In this document: positions 36,520 through 48,504 of the stretch, piece by piece
Layout: each line of letters starts with the position of its first letter
Numbering within the stretch: position 1 is the stretch's first letter
NCBI GenBank assembly: GCA_000697665.1
Contig: KL197719.1
Location: 691,968-755,967 of the forward strand
Reading direction: 5' to 3'
Origin: Jaapia argillacea MUCL 33604
Taxonomy: Eukaryota; Basidiomycota; Agaricomycetes; Jaapiales; Jaapiaceae
DNA length: 64,000 nt
Translations under genes and position numbers: made by a program
The notes under the pieces: generated by a model
What the model was told of the DNA's origin: nothing
The model's input: the letters and a program-made list of their open reading frames with translations, nothing else
Database searches by the model: none

Positions 36520-37937
36520 TCAATGTTTAGTCACACCTGCATCTCCCAAGGAAACGACAGATTTGCTCGTGTTAAACTCCTTCAATGGATAATCATGCGT
36601 CACCGCAGCGCTTTGCGACACATTGACTTCGATTCTTCGACTGCTGGCCCTAGTCGTCACGAGGGAACCCGTGCCCAGAGAAGTATCCTGTCTTGTTACT
36701 GTCTTGGCCAAACCGACACGAACAATGATGAGCAGAGGGGTCATGGTCTAAACCAAAGATATCAAGAGGGGTTCAAGAACCGACCAACAATTTACTCACG
36801 GCTAACTGTGCGACAGGACTTATTCCCACATTACCAGCTACACTTCCGGCTGCATCCAAGGAGAACAGAACAATCGTCGCCCCCGCAAAGATAGCTCCGG
36901 ATTCCAAAACAGTGAACATTGCGGTGAGGTAACCGGACCGCTTAGCGAAGTGATCAGCCAGGTTCTTGTTTGCTAACCACAACTTGTACGCAATCGCAGA
37001 AGTCACACTGGTGTTCACGAAAACATCCAACGCCCATCCAGCAAGACCCCAACCCTGAACGGCACGACTGAAGACATCCACTCCTGGCTTGGTGAGGAGA
37101 ACGGCGGCAACGAGGATGGCGGCTGAGAGAGTGACAATGTAAATTTCCGGGCAAGGTTTCGCAGCCTCAGCACGCACAGATGTGTATGGCCTCGAAGAAC
37201 ATCTAATCCACCAGCTTAGAGGTCAGTACCGGGAATCAGACGTGATGATAACAAGACCGACCGGTAGGACGCAAATCTTCCAATTTTGACCCCAGACCAT
37301 ATAAAGTCTCCAAATCTGAGTCGCGGTGAGAATCGTAGAGATAACAAATTACGTGGTTACTCACGAGTAGAAAATCTTGGGCAAACACCTAGAAAATCGA
37401 AGGTCATTCATGCAACGCCTATAATTAAAAGAAAAAGAGCGCACAGAAAAGTTGTACAACATATTCTTAGCTGAATATATAGGGTTGGCTTCATTGATCC
37501 AGTATATGTCAGATCCGCGTGGTGTAGCCAAGACGGTGGGATCAACGAAAGCTTGCAGAAGTTGAACGAGGGACAAAGCGACATGCACAGTGGACATGGC
37601 AAACAGAATAGCCGTCGATATGAACAGGAGCCTTCGCCGGGTTAAGGTGGAAAGTCACAAGTAAACAGTTTCAAAGAACGTACCCGTGGACCTTCTTTCT
37701 TCGAGACGTCAACACCCACATGCACGCGGCGAAGAGTACGCAACTAGAAAACCATCAGTTTCAGACAATCCCTTGAGTGGGCGTCGGAACGTACTTGGCA
37801 CCTGCGAAGGGGATCGGTTACTGAGCAACAGGAACAACGGGAACAACGGTTGGACTTTTCGTACCATACAGCAGTGTTTCTAACCAGATCGCCACGAGGA
37901 ACATCCGTCCCAGAGGAGGTACCAATGAGAGATCCAT
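36520..37937 (-). CDS. Multi-pass membrane protein of a basidiomycete-expanded 7-helix family
   Basis: An integral membrane protein with about seven hydrophobic segments. The N-terminus MDLSLVPPLGRMFLVAIWLETLLYG is followed by exons giving LTSRRKKVHG, LFISTAILFAMSTVHVALSL, IQIWRLYMVWGQNWKICVLP, IYIVTLSAAILVAAVLLTKP, WALDVFVNTSVTSAIAYKLW, AMFTVLESGAIFAGATIVLF and GISPVAQLAV-TMTPLLIIVRVGL, then a soluble Ser/Thr-rich tail ending GDAGVTKH. The pattern YKLW ... LESGAIFAGATI ... LLIIVRVG is one I know from many uncharacterised Agaricomycete membrane proteins. Function is unknown, and a receptor-like or transport role is only a guess from topology. It lies between the synthase and the GMC oxidoreductase, so it may belong to the cluster or simply sit there. 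About seven introns. Confidence 0.8.
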
Positions 37938-39075
37938 GGTGGGGTTGGCGATGAGGGGGAAAGAGGCAGGGCGGGAAAAGCTTGCGAGAAGACCGATTCA
38001 AGGGGCCGTATTTGCGAGACGACTTATCACTCAAGATTAAAATTCAAATACTTGCTCACTAACCCCGATCACGATACGATAGTATACGGCCTCGCAGAAG
38101 CAGACTCACAAGAATGGCAGACGTGGGTCTAGAAATGTCGCCACCCTCGTCGGGAGGCTTAGTGTCGTGCTAGAGTATAAACCGAAATAGCCGTTGCGAA
38201 GTGGTTGACTCCGGTGGCAGGATTTCTTCATCGAGGTTAAGAATGAAGGAGAATGCGTCACATCAGCAATTTTCTGACTGTTGAACGCCGATGCAGAGCA
38301 CCTGCTTGACATGAGTCGTGATGTATGAAAGTGCTCTCACACTAGGAACCGAATATGGTTTGGAGGCCGTTCCGAATATGGACGCTGCTATGGAGCCCAG
38401 GTGGGAAGTGAATACAGCATCCAGGTGAGAATGGTTTGGGTGCCAATTAATCCAAAGGCGCCTTTGTTCCTGTTCCCAGACGGAGGATTTAGTCCACATG
38501 GAGGTTTGGGAGGTTAGATGCCGTCTGCGCTTTGTTTACGAGAATGATCAAGCTTGCTCGAGGCACAAGAACCGAGGATGTCAGACAAGGTGAAGCTGGC
38601 CGTGCAGGAATTGACAACGCCAATCAATAAGCAGTTCGAGCGAGGGTGCACGATGATGGAGGATACTGCCAGCCAGTATGTAAGTAGTACTTAGTCGCAA
38701 GAGTGAAACCCCTCGAATCCGCGAATCCACAGAGATTGATACGTGCGAAACAGAACTTTCCAACATCGGATCCCACAGCCGCAGGGATGGTGATGGAATC
38801 CTCTGATTTGCTTCCGCATCCCATCCCACCAAAGTACTACGATTCCTTCCTACTGATGGACATAGTAACGCAATGCCTGCCCGCGTATCAACATCAGTAC
38901 GAGAGACTCAGAAAGGTTCCTCCGCTGTGGTCGGTACCCCAGTGGTCCGGAGTTTGTAGCGTCAGAGCGGCGTTTCTAAACCAGCACTAGTCTTCAACTT
39001 GGGCTAATATCTTAGCTGGTCATTTTTCGCTCCATCTCCCTCCCATACATCTTCTTGCGAGCCCATCTGACCGCT
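37938..39075. other. Intergenic region, divergent membrane protein and GMC oxidoreductase
   Basis: About 1.1 kb between divergent start codons. Both strands have chance frames under 100 codons. None shows family motifs or a convincing spliced model. Probably two promoters. Confidence 0.45.
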
Positions 39076-41461
39076 ATGGGAGCCGTCTTCTCGCAAAATC
39101 GCCTCTTGACGGACCCAAATGAGTTCGCGAACTCATCTTATGACTACGTTATCGTGGGAGGAGGTATGTCTTGCCGTCAGATGCTCCCTGTCTTCGACTG
39201 ATCATTGCAACAGGAACTGCTGGATGTGTCCTAGCCAGTCGGCTTTCCGAAGATCCTCATACAAAGGTACTTCTTGTTGAGGCCGGCGGGAGGTACTTTC
39301 CATTCCCATGATCAAATGATCAATCGCTGAAATGTCGCGGTTTCTAGCCATCAAAGTGAACTCTTTGCTAAAATTCCAGTGGCTGCAGCCCAACTTCTCA
39401 GGTATTCCCTTGCGTCTCAAAAGGCTCTCGCGAATCGTGTCTGATATTCGTCCCAGAACATCGAAAGATTGGGGTTATTCAACGGTGTTAGTATCATTTC
39501 TATTACGAAGTCGCAATTGACGTTTTGAGAAGTATTACATAGGCCACAACCAGCTTTGAACAACCGCGAGGTTTACTACGCTAGAGGGAAGTTATTGGGT
39601 GGTTCTGGTTCCATCAATGCATTGGTATACCAACACTGCAGTCCGTCGGATTACGACGAATGGGAAAAGAAAGGCGCTACAGGATGGGGTTATCGCGACT
39701 TAGCCCCGTGCGTTCATCTCACTTTAACTCGAACGTCAGATCCTGATCTGAACCATCACCGTCATTCAGTTATTTCCGCAAGTCTGAGAAGTTCACGCCG
39801 CACCCCCTGTACCCTGGTGTCAAGCCCGAGGATCGAGGTGACTCGGGTCTATGGCATACATCCTATGGATACGCCCATCCTATATGTGACAATTTTATTG
39901 AGTCTGCCAAAGAGCTTGGCATCCCCCATAATCCGTACGTTTGTAATCGCCATAAATGGTACCTCAAGACTAAACCGAAACTTGTCCAGTGACATCAACA
40001 CTCCTCGCGGGTCCATCGGGGCTACGAAGTTTATGACATATGTAGACTCTAAAGGACAGCGAAGCTCAACAGCCACTGCGTATTTGCCCAAGGAAGTATT
40101 GGCTAGGAAAAACTTGACTATCGCAATCGACACCATTGTGAGTGATGCAGCGCCACTCAGTAGCACTAATGTACTGTTTGCTCATCTTACTGTTTCATCG
40201 TGACAGACCACGAAAGTTTTGTTCTCATCTGACCGGCGTCCTCGTGCCATCGGTGTTGAGGTGGCCCAGAATGAGACTTCCCCTCGCTTCCAAGTTGCCG
40301 CCCGCAAGGAAGTCATCCTCGCTGCTGGGGCCGTCAACACGCCTCAACTCCTTCTGTTATCTGGTATTGGCCCCCAGGCCGATCTGGAAGATCTGAACAT
40401 TCCTCTGGTCAAGGACCTCCCGATGGTCGGCAATAACCTGCACGATGTGAGTCCCCTTTGGGAATTCATCCCGTCACCACAATAACCGCTATTCTCAGCA
40501 CCCCCTGGTTCCCATCATCTGTCGAGCCAAATCAGGTACAACACTGGATTACATGGCAGATCCCTTGAAAGCCGTCCCTGTACTCCTCCAATGGTTCTTG
40601 ACAGGAACCGGTCCTGCCACATCCAATGTAGGATCTTCGCCACTTTGCTGCTTTATCCGTTGCTGATATTGCCCAGGGTGGAGAGGCTGCGCTGTTTGTC
40701 CGTTCAGATGACCCATCCCTCCCCTTTACTTCAAATGGACTAAAATTGGAACCGTTGGTGGATAATACTTCGGGTCCTGATAGTCCTGATATCGAGATCG
40801 GAGCAGCTCCCGCAGGCTATCGCCCACTTCCACGAGGTAGCAACGGATTAACTTTGGTAAGCTTCACCACCGTAATCTTGCAGCGGGCAAACTTGACGGT
40901 CGAAAATTCAGATCCCCATTCTCACAAGGCCTATGTCTGTTGGTCGCTTATGCCTTGCATCCTCTTCCCCTTTCGACAAGCCAAAAATCGACCCGAACTT
41001 CCTGGCGCATCCTAATGACATGAAAATGATGGTCCGAGCTGTCCGTCTATCCCTGCGACTTGCCCGAAGCTCTGCCCTGGCTCCTATGCTGGAACTGAAG
41101 CCCGACTCTGAGGATACGACCGACTTGTTCTGGCCGGGTGATGCAGACCCTGATAGAATCACCGACGGAGAGTTGGAGGATTGGATACGCATCAATATGG
41201 AGACCACCAACCATTGTGCTGGAACTGCTAGGATCGGTACCGATGAAACGGACGGAGTGGTGGACCCTGAGTTGAAAGTGTTCGGCATTGATGGATTGAG
41301 GGTTGTTGATGCATCAATATTCCCAACCATGGTTTCTGGTCACCCTGTAAGTGCCCTTTCCATCACGGATAGGTCAATAATTCACATCCTCGATCTTTTG
41401 CTAGACTGCGCCTGTGGTCGCCATCGCCGAGAAGGCGTCCGACCTAATTCTCCTCCAATGA
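39076..41461 (+). CDS. GMC-family FAD oxidoreductase
   Basis: Glucose-methanol-choline family flavoenzyme, similar in layout to fungal aryl-alcohol or choline-type oxidases/dehydrogenases; substrate unknown. The N-terminal ADP-binding motif [20 protein letters not shown] (split by an intron) is followed by VLLVEAGG, the signature [20 protein letters not shown] (about 39568-39630), and the second signature [21 protein letters not shown] (about 40310-40372). After an intron at about 40857-40911 come ILTRPMSVG and [18 protein letters not shown]. The C-terminal catalytic part has [10 protein letters not shown] and, after the last intron, [20 protein letters not shown]. The stop used is TGA 41459-41461, from splicing GTAAGT at 41347. 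No signal peptide follows the chosen ATG, so an intracellular enzyme is likely. Position next to the terpene genes suggests a tailoring role (inference). Confidence 0.93.
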
Positions 41462-41579
41462 TCCTCACAAATTATCACAATCACTTATTGGAGGAACATG
41501 AAAATGGGTAGTAACCGTTCGTTGAAATCCGTCCACATAGATTCGTACATTCTCCCGTAGTTACATTCACAATTGACAC

Positions 41580-44500
41580 CTAATCGCAATACGCTCCAAG
41601 ACTGGCGGGCTATCCACGACCATCAGAGTGCTGTCGGAGGACCAAGAGCAAGGCGACTTACTGCAACGTCCCTCGCATATCTGAACAGAATACCTCGCTT
41701 CTCCTTGATTTGATTCTTTCCTGATTTCTCCCACTCGACCCTGCGCCGGGCTTTCTCTTCTTCAGGCACGAGCCATTGAATCTCGCGGTTCTCTGAGTCA
41801 ATGATAATCTTGTCGCCGTCCTCAACTAGGGCAATAGGCCCGCCCTCTGTGGCTTCAGGTACCACGTGTCCTGTAGAATGGAGGGACCCTGATCAATATT
41901 CCTCCCCCAAAACAAGAATGAGGGTAATTACCGATGATGAATCCATGAGATGCTCCTATTGGTCAAAGAGCGTTCACTATTTTACTATTGAATTGGATAG
42001 ACTAAAAGGGCGTACCGGAGAAACGCCCGTCTGTAATGAGAGCGGTGACCTGACTGAGACCGGCACCAATGAGAGCTCCCGTAGGACCTAGCGAGGATGT
42101 ACAATGAGATCTCGGGAATGAATGGTGGAGGAAACCAGGGGTCACCTAACATCTACAATGAAGGTCGGGATCAGTATGCGAAAGCAGGGACATAGTATAG
42201 TTGTACCTCTGGCATGCCGGGTCCACCCTTCGGTCCCTGGTAACGGAAAATGAGAATAGAACCTGGCTTGATCTCTCCAGCACCCAAAGCAGGATAGAAC
42301 TGGCTCAAACTACAATTCGAACGGATCAGAAGCTGAACGATGGAAACGTCAACCAGCGTACTCGTCAAAACATTTAGCCACGCCCTAGAAGTCATGAACA
42401 TGAATGAGGACTCCTATATGTGCAGGAGAAGCTACTGACCTCGAACCTCGAACCCTCCTTGCCGGTCAACTTGGCGACAGCAGATCCGGGAGCAAGGCTT
42501 CCCTTCAAGATGGTCAAGTGACCAGTCTTCTTGAGGGGCTTCTGCAATGGCTTGACGACATCCTGCTTCTCAAATTCAAGCTCTTGGACATCCTCAAGAT
42601 TTTGAGCCAATGTCCTTCCAGTGACAGTCATTTGACTAAAAGGAAGAACTTGGTGTAAGAAGTTGTTTAGGATACAAAGAAACTATCACCGACTTTCCGT
42701 CGATCAAGTCGGTGTTCTTCAACAAATACTTGAGCAAGGCGGGGATGCCACCAACTTTGTGGAGATCTTCCATATAGTACTTCCCAGAGGGCCTGTAGTA
42801 TCCATATTACCATGACATCCAAAAATCGAGAATGAAACGGGAGTACTTGAGATCAGCCAAGTATGGAGTCTTGTCCGCGACTCGCTGGAAGTCGTCAATT
42901 GTGAGTTCGATATCGGCAGCTCGAGCCATGGCCAACAAGTGCAAGACCGAGTTCGTCGAGCCTCCAATGACGTTGATAACGGCAATGGCATTCAAGAAGG
43001 ACTGGCGGGTTAGAATATCCCTGAGAAGTCCCTTCAACAAACCGACGACGGTATAACTGATCGCGGTAAGATACCTTGGCTTCAAGTCCAATTCAAGCAA
43101 CTTCTTCATGTATTTAGCTGCCCTGAAGCATTCCTGGACCTTTTCTGAAATTGACCAATGCTATAAATATCGATGCAAACTACTATCGTAATGACTGACT
43201 CACCTGGGTATATAGCCGGGATACCTGAAGAGTATGGAAGAGATATCCCAAGAACCTCGAGAGCTGTGCTCATTGTGTTTGCACTGGACGGTTTCGGTTT
43301 AGTGGAAGAGTTCCGGCCACAATGAGCTCAACTTACGTGTACATTCCACCACATCCACCGGGGCCGGGGCAAGCGTGACGAACGACGTCAAACCTCTGCT
43401 CGTCGGTGATCTTGCCAACAGTGAAAGCACCTTCAATATAAGCCTGATAATCAGCCAAGGTCAGGAGGGAGCGCGAATATATGCGCACCGTATGACTCGA
43501 ATGCATCAGAGATATTCACGGTATCACCTTTCTGGTAACCCATGGCTGGGCAGTCGACATGGCGAGTTCCAGGTTGAATAGTACCCCCATAAATGATGAT
43601 AGTGGGACGATTGTGGCGAACCGCAGCCATGAAACAACCAGGCATGTTCTTGTCACAACCGGGAATCGCGATGTTGCCATCATAGTAATGCGCCTGTGAG
43701 AGTGAAAGTGACGATCAACACGCGAACAAACGGTCTCCACAAATGGGGGAGTGTACCTTTACGACCTGAAGATGACAAGTTGTGTCAGGCTGGAATCTCG
43801 AGTGAATGGTACAATACGTACTGCTTCGATGGAGTCCGCGATGAGATCTCGACTTGGCAACCTACACAGAACGTAGATATATTTGGCAAGTTCGCTCCTC
43901 AACAGCAGGGAGTAACTCACGAGTAGCGCATCCCTAAGTTTGCAAGCCGTCAGTTTAGCACTCGATACAACAAAATGGAGGAACATACCATCGGTGCCCA
44001 TAGTAATGGCATCACTACTCACAATCAGTACGTGACACAGTCTCTCAGGGAAGGCGACAGCACCTGACACCAATTGTGTTGAACATAAGACCAACGAGCC
44101 CCTCTTGTTCACATGCTTCCTTCACTTTCTTGCCAAGGTCGAGCTGCGGTGAAAATTGAAGCAGTGTCCTAAATGTATCGGAGAGTGAAGGCATACCAGA
44201 TGCGAATTACAAGGGTTACCTACATAGCAATAATTAGACTCGATCTGTCAATAAATGGAGTAGCCACTTACCTTCCCACCAAATTGGCGAAATGCCAATC
44301 TGAAGTGAACGGTTAAACTTGTCGTTTCAAAGTCACTTCAAACGCATCGCCACGAACCTGGGGCTTGTTCATGTCTTCCTCGGTCAAACCGACAGCATAA
44401 ACTATACAAGCCAATCAGATGGGAAATTCACGACTTCAGAGGGAACTCACGCATAGCCTGCGCTCCTCCCCGCATCTACATCCTCGATCAGACTAGCCAG

Positions 44501-44696
44501 ATCAAAACACGATCATCAACCAACCTTGTTCTGGGTCAACTGCCCAGAGATCTTGTTTAAGACAACATTGGGCGACGAGGCCGATGGCTTCGATACTGAG
44601 TGACTGACGTTCGTGAAGGCATCAAGTTGAGCACAACATCCCAAAGTCGAGGTTCAGAAGAGCAGAAGGAACTCACATTTCTACGCCGCCAGACAT
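41580..44696 (-). CDS. ILV3: Dihydroxy-acid dehydratase
   Basis: Iron-sulfur enzyme for the third step of valine and isoleucine synthesis (dihydroxy-acid to 2-keto acid). Segments in order: [32 protein letters not shown], the cluster-ligand motif [10 protein letters not shown] (about 43625-43660), [17 protein letters not shown] (about 43335-43380), [49 protein letters not shown], then [11 protein letters not shown] and [16 protein letters not shown] with stop at 41580-41582. More than a dozen introns. Exon 1 codes only 20 bases (MSGGVE plus two bases); joining it to the acceptor near 44607 keeps frame ([18 protein letters not shown]). The predicted N-terminus has no clear mitochondrial presequence, which is odd for a normally mitochondrial enzyme; an unseen upstream exon is possible. 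Confidence 0.93.
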
Positions 44697-45932
44697 GGTG
44701 GAGAGTCGAGGGTGGGAGAGACGGAAAGGATGCACCTCGAATATGTCGATATTTGAGGCATGGCAAGAGACTTATGACCTTGTTAACGGAACGCCAGCAC
44801 GGTCCGAGTGGGCAGAAGAAGTCGATTACCAGTCACGTGAGCATTTTGCATTTAGCACGCGACGGCAGTGTCTCGCCGGTAATAGGAGGCTATTCACGGA
44901 CGAGATAGTGGTTTACTAGAGTACTATCCGCGCAGCTTGCCAAAATATAGATGGATTCCCCCAACCAAACCATGTTGGACTGTCGAGAACCAATCGTCTA
45001 GTCATCGTATACTCCCATGACGGTGTGCAGAGTCCAGCTCACCTCGTACTTACCTCTACGATCACCGAAAGGACGCTCAGCATCAGAATCACGGAAGGTG
45101 GGTGGGACCAGTTCTTGATGAGCAGTTCAGGCCTTCAGACAGTGAGTCATGAAGGGACGGCGAGCACATACGGGTGGGCCTGGTGGAGCGCAAGCGGAAG
45201 ATGATTTGAAAAAAGCGCTCAACACCCAGGCCCAATTAGTGGAACCGTGTTTGAGAACGAGCCTCTGGAAGGTGATGCAACATATGCTGGGGCCAGACAC
45301 AAACATCGGCGGAGAAGTTCCTCCAAGGTAATGAAAAAACAGAATGATTTCCACTCCGTCAGAATCCAACCAATCATAGAGTTTCAAACACTTGGGAAGT
45401 GATTCCAAGACAAGGGGAAAGATTGGAGACCTGGATGACCTCCACGAGGCAGGATGAGGTACACCTTGGAAGTTCCTAAGATCAAAACCATCAGATAGTG
45501 CAATCACTTTGGCGACTCGACTGCCTGCACAGATGACGCGAAACTTGAGACAGGATGGTCGAGAGCAGCCAATGAAACGATCGTGGGAATAGAGCAACTA
45601 TGCAGCCATATGTGGGTTAGACCGAACTTCAACGATTCAGACTCCGCAGATGCTTAGTGACTGCCGATTGTGGTATGAAGCCGACTTGTTCGTGAATCGT
45701 TTCCAGCGTCGAGGAGAGGCCCTTTCAACCTTCCTTACCCTTCACTCTCTTTTCAACTGGGTCGAGCTGTGCTCACCCTCTCATTTCTTTCTTTTCGCAA
45801 CTCCCCCGTCGAAGCTAGTCTTCTCGTCGACTTCTCTATCACCCTTGGCAATCCGGAGCAGAGCTCTCGTCCTTTCCCTAGCTCTTTTTTAAGACAATCA
45901 CCGCTACCATCTTAGCCCAACTCTCTTCAACT
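44697..45932. other. Intergenic region with one long minus-strand open frame of uncertain status
   Basis: About 1.2 kb. The longest frame is on the minus strand, 45597 to 45127, 156 codons (includes LVLESLPKCLKLYDWLDSDG). It lacks recognisable domains; a decayed F-box-like gene is conceivable but I cannot support it. The remainder probably contains the promoters of ILV3 and the DUF7727-like gene. The stretch just before 45933 is pyrimidine-rich, as in fungal 5' leaders. Confidence 0.35.
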
Positions 45933-46570
45933 ATGGGAAACTTGATCTGGCACGAATACGCTCGCCTTGTGACTATTACCGCCAGCATTTGTGAGTTCCT
46001 CACGTGTCTCGCAGGCCTATGGTAACCGCTCATCACCTCACCCCAGACACCATCTGGGCTGGCTTCTTTGCTATCTACTTCCGTAAATTCTTCTGGGACT
46101 TTGTTGGTGGTACCGTCCGCGATCCTGGAGGCATTCAGTACGTCGAAGCGATGCTACTTTGGTCCCGATCCCTCATCTTCAGTTACCAGGCCCGCACCTC
46201 AAGCTGCTTTCTTCATCGCCGTCATTGTCAAAGCGCCTGTTGTGCCAATCATCTCCATGCTACTCGGCATGTTCATCGTGGCTCTCGAATTCCCAGGACC
46301 CCAGCTCAAGGGAATGGCCATACAGCGTAGCTTTATCTTCAAGACTGTTATGTTAATCATCCAGGCGTTCTTTGCTGTCTTATTTTATCAGGTGATTGAA
46401 CTTCTGTCTCTCAGCTCTCAGTCATTCCACGTCCTGACGGCAGTCATCAATAGGGAACGAATGGTGCACTTTGGTCATTGATAGCTGCAATGTGTTACAC
46501 GCGCGCGATTATGCTTGGAGAAACGATGGCGGAAGCCAAAGAGAACAGAGGTAAGGCAGGAGAGGCTTGA
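45933..46570 (+). CDS. Small four-helix membrane protein, DUF7727-like
   Basis: A protein of about 145 residues whose sequence matches, from memory, an uncharacterised basidiomycete family (DUF7727). It starts MGNLIWHEYARLVTITASIY, continues TIWAGFFAIYFRKFFWDFVG and GTVRDPGGIQPAPQAAFFIA, then VPIISMLLGMFIVALEFPGP, FIFKTVMLIIQAFFAVLFYQ, GTNGALWSLIAAMCYTRAIM, and a charged tail GETMAEAKENRGKAGEA. Four hydrophobic segments are visible. Introns at about 45990-46046, 46139-46190 and 46392-46452, all GT...AG and frame-keeping. Function unknown; a secretory-pathway membrane location is inferred from topology only. Confidence 0.85.
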
Positions 46571-47162
46571 CCGCGTGGCCTCTCCTCGCCCACCTGCGAC
46601 GCAATAAGGGAGGGGAAGCGAATTAGCTGGATGGCTGGACCCATCCGGCACCTTTTTTCCCGCCGTCTTTCTGTAGCAAAACATGCCACAATGTTCTCCT
46701 TCTCCATTACGAAATTTATAACTTGTTGTTCTGCATCGTGGATACTCGTTGTCGTTAACCACCACCACTCTATCAACCATGTATTCGACCTCCGGACATC
46801 ACAAGCCTTTCCGCATTTTTGCTTCCGGTCCTCGCCCATTTGTGCCCTGTTCTACTCCTAGGTGCCCAGGACGTTCTATGAATCCAAACGATAGACGTAC
46901 CCCAGACTGCCGTCGATCTAGCTGGTGGTTCTCTGTTTTTTTTTCCTAAGCCGTCCGCAGATCTCTCGAACGCTCTATGAGGCTCTACGGGATCTTTGCT
47001 AGTACTTGGCTGCAGCCGGCCAATAGAGTCGCCTGCGCAAATTCGGGATCCCGCCTATCCGCGTAAAGATACCCCTGGAACGCCCGGTTTTCAGAGTACA
47101 TCAAGGTCGCTTGATCTGACAGCAACAACATCAACTCTACCACTCATTAACTCATACATACG
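46571..47162. other. Intergenic region upstream of Ap4A phosphorylase
   Basis: About 590 bases. Chance frames only. A CCAAT box lies on the plus strand at about 47020 (GGCCAATAG), some 140 bases before the next start codon. Nothing else recognised. Confidence 0.4.
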
Positions 47163-48504
47163 ATGTTGGCTGACGCAGAGAAGGTCATCTCCAGGTTGGA
47201 AGGAAAGTATCGCAAAGCTGTTGAAGCAGGAGATCTTTTCTTCTACCCTTCCACTATTCACAAACACGTCGAAGGGGGAGTTGAGGTGAGTCGACATGAT
47301 GGCGCTTGATTGACGCGATTTTCAGCGAGCTGTTTAACTGACTGGGATCTATCCCAACAGTACAAAATTCGATTGTGCCCCGCTCTTCAACACAAACCCA
47401 GACTTGATACCCCCCATTTCGACGATACCCCCCCGGAAGGGAAACCGGATCCATTCGCACCTCCCTATGTTCGCAATCTTTACATTACCGAACTGTGCGG
47501 TGAATATGGAGATGAGCACATTGTCTTGGTGAGTGCCTACCCCTCTCAAATCGTTGAGTTGATTCATCGCGATCTCGCTTTTTTTTGTACCTCGATTTCT
47601 CCTCCGATTTGTCTTGTGGCGCGTTATTGGCTTGTAGTTGAACAAGTACTCTGTGGTTCCTACCCATTTCCTGCTGGCCACCAAAGGTATGGAGACCCGA
47701 GTTTTCTGAACTTCAGTCTCGTACTGAACGATGACTTTTGTAGAATATGAATCACAATCGTCCCCTCTTTTCCCCTATGATCTCGTTCAAGTGTATACCC
47801 TACTCATGGCGGCGCGGAACGCGGGCAAGAAATTCTTCGCTTTCTACAACTGTACGTTTAATGTTTCAGTCGTGGTGAGAGTTCACTTAATACGTTCTTT
47901 TGCCAGGTGGAGAAAACAGTGGAGCAAGCCAGCCCCACAAGCATCTTCAATTCCTTCCTATGGAGGATGGAGGCGATGCCCCTATGGAGAAACTTGCGAA
48001 GGCAGCGAGACTCCAGCACCCAGGTACTATCATTTCTACAGTACGAAGGAGACCATACTGATGTATCATCGCTCGACAGATCGCGCGTTCTCGTTGCCGT
48101 TGCCATACGCGAACCATGTAACTCGGCTTCCTCCCAACCTTCAAGCCGCCTCCTCGGTCTATGACCTAGAGGAGGTCCTTTCGCGTACGATCCTCAACCT
48201 TCTCGATCTTGCTATCAACAACGCTCGATTTGCACCGGATCAGCCTGCTGGGACACCTTCCTACAACGTCATCATCACCCTCGATCACGTTCATGTAATT
48301 CCCCGTCGTCACGAGTCCTATGTCTTGCCCACTACCCGGGAGGAAATCAGCATCAACGCTATTGGCTTCTTTGGAATGCCATTAGTAAAGAGCGAACAAG
48401 AATTGGAAGCTCTTAAGGCTGAGGGTATTGGCAAGGTCTTGCGGGCTGTTGGTTTGCCCAGTAGGCCTGAGGGTGTTGATGATCATGAAGCGTTCGGGTT
48501 CTAG
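47163..48504 (+). CDS. APA2: Ap4A phosphorylase / ATP adenylyltransferase (APA1/APA2 type)
   Basis: Degrades diadenosine tetraphosphate with phosphate to ATP and ADP, a nucleotide-signal clean-up reaction. Visible: MLADAEKVISRLEGKYRKAV, the N-terminal substrate segment YKIRLCPALQHKP, KPDPFAPPYVRNLYI, HIVLLNKYSVVPTHFLLATK, the HIT-like catalytic motif NSGASQPHKHLQFLP (about 47912-47955, spliced after FYNCGEN), then YNVIITLDHVHVIPRRHESY and the C-terminal NAIGFFGMPLVKSEQELEAL. About five introns; around 335 residues, normal for the family. Ends DDHEAFGF with TAG at 48502-48504. All catalytic parts are present. Confidence 0.94.

Noticed and set aside
40855-41000. An apparent frame change in the GMC oxidoreductase.
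   Set aside because: A 55-base intron from GTAAGC (about 40857) to TTCAG (about 40911) joins GLTL to [11 protein letters not shown] in frame, so the gene is whole.
44557-44766. Frame starting MPCLKYRHIRG as the ILV3 leader.
   Set aside because: It looks basic like a presequence, but it cannot be joined in frame to VLNKISGQL with any AG acceptor I can see.
45127-45597. A 156-codon minus-strand frame, possibly F-box-like.
   Set aside because: No F-box motif or leucine-rich repeat could be shown, and no convincing introns extend it. Kept only as a note in the gap entry.
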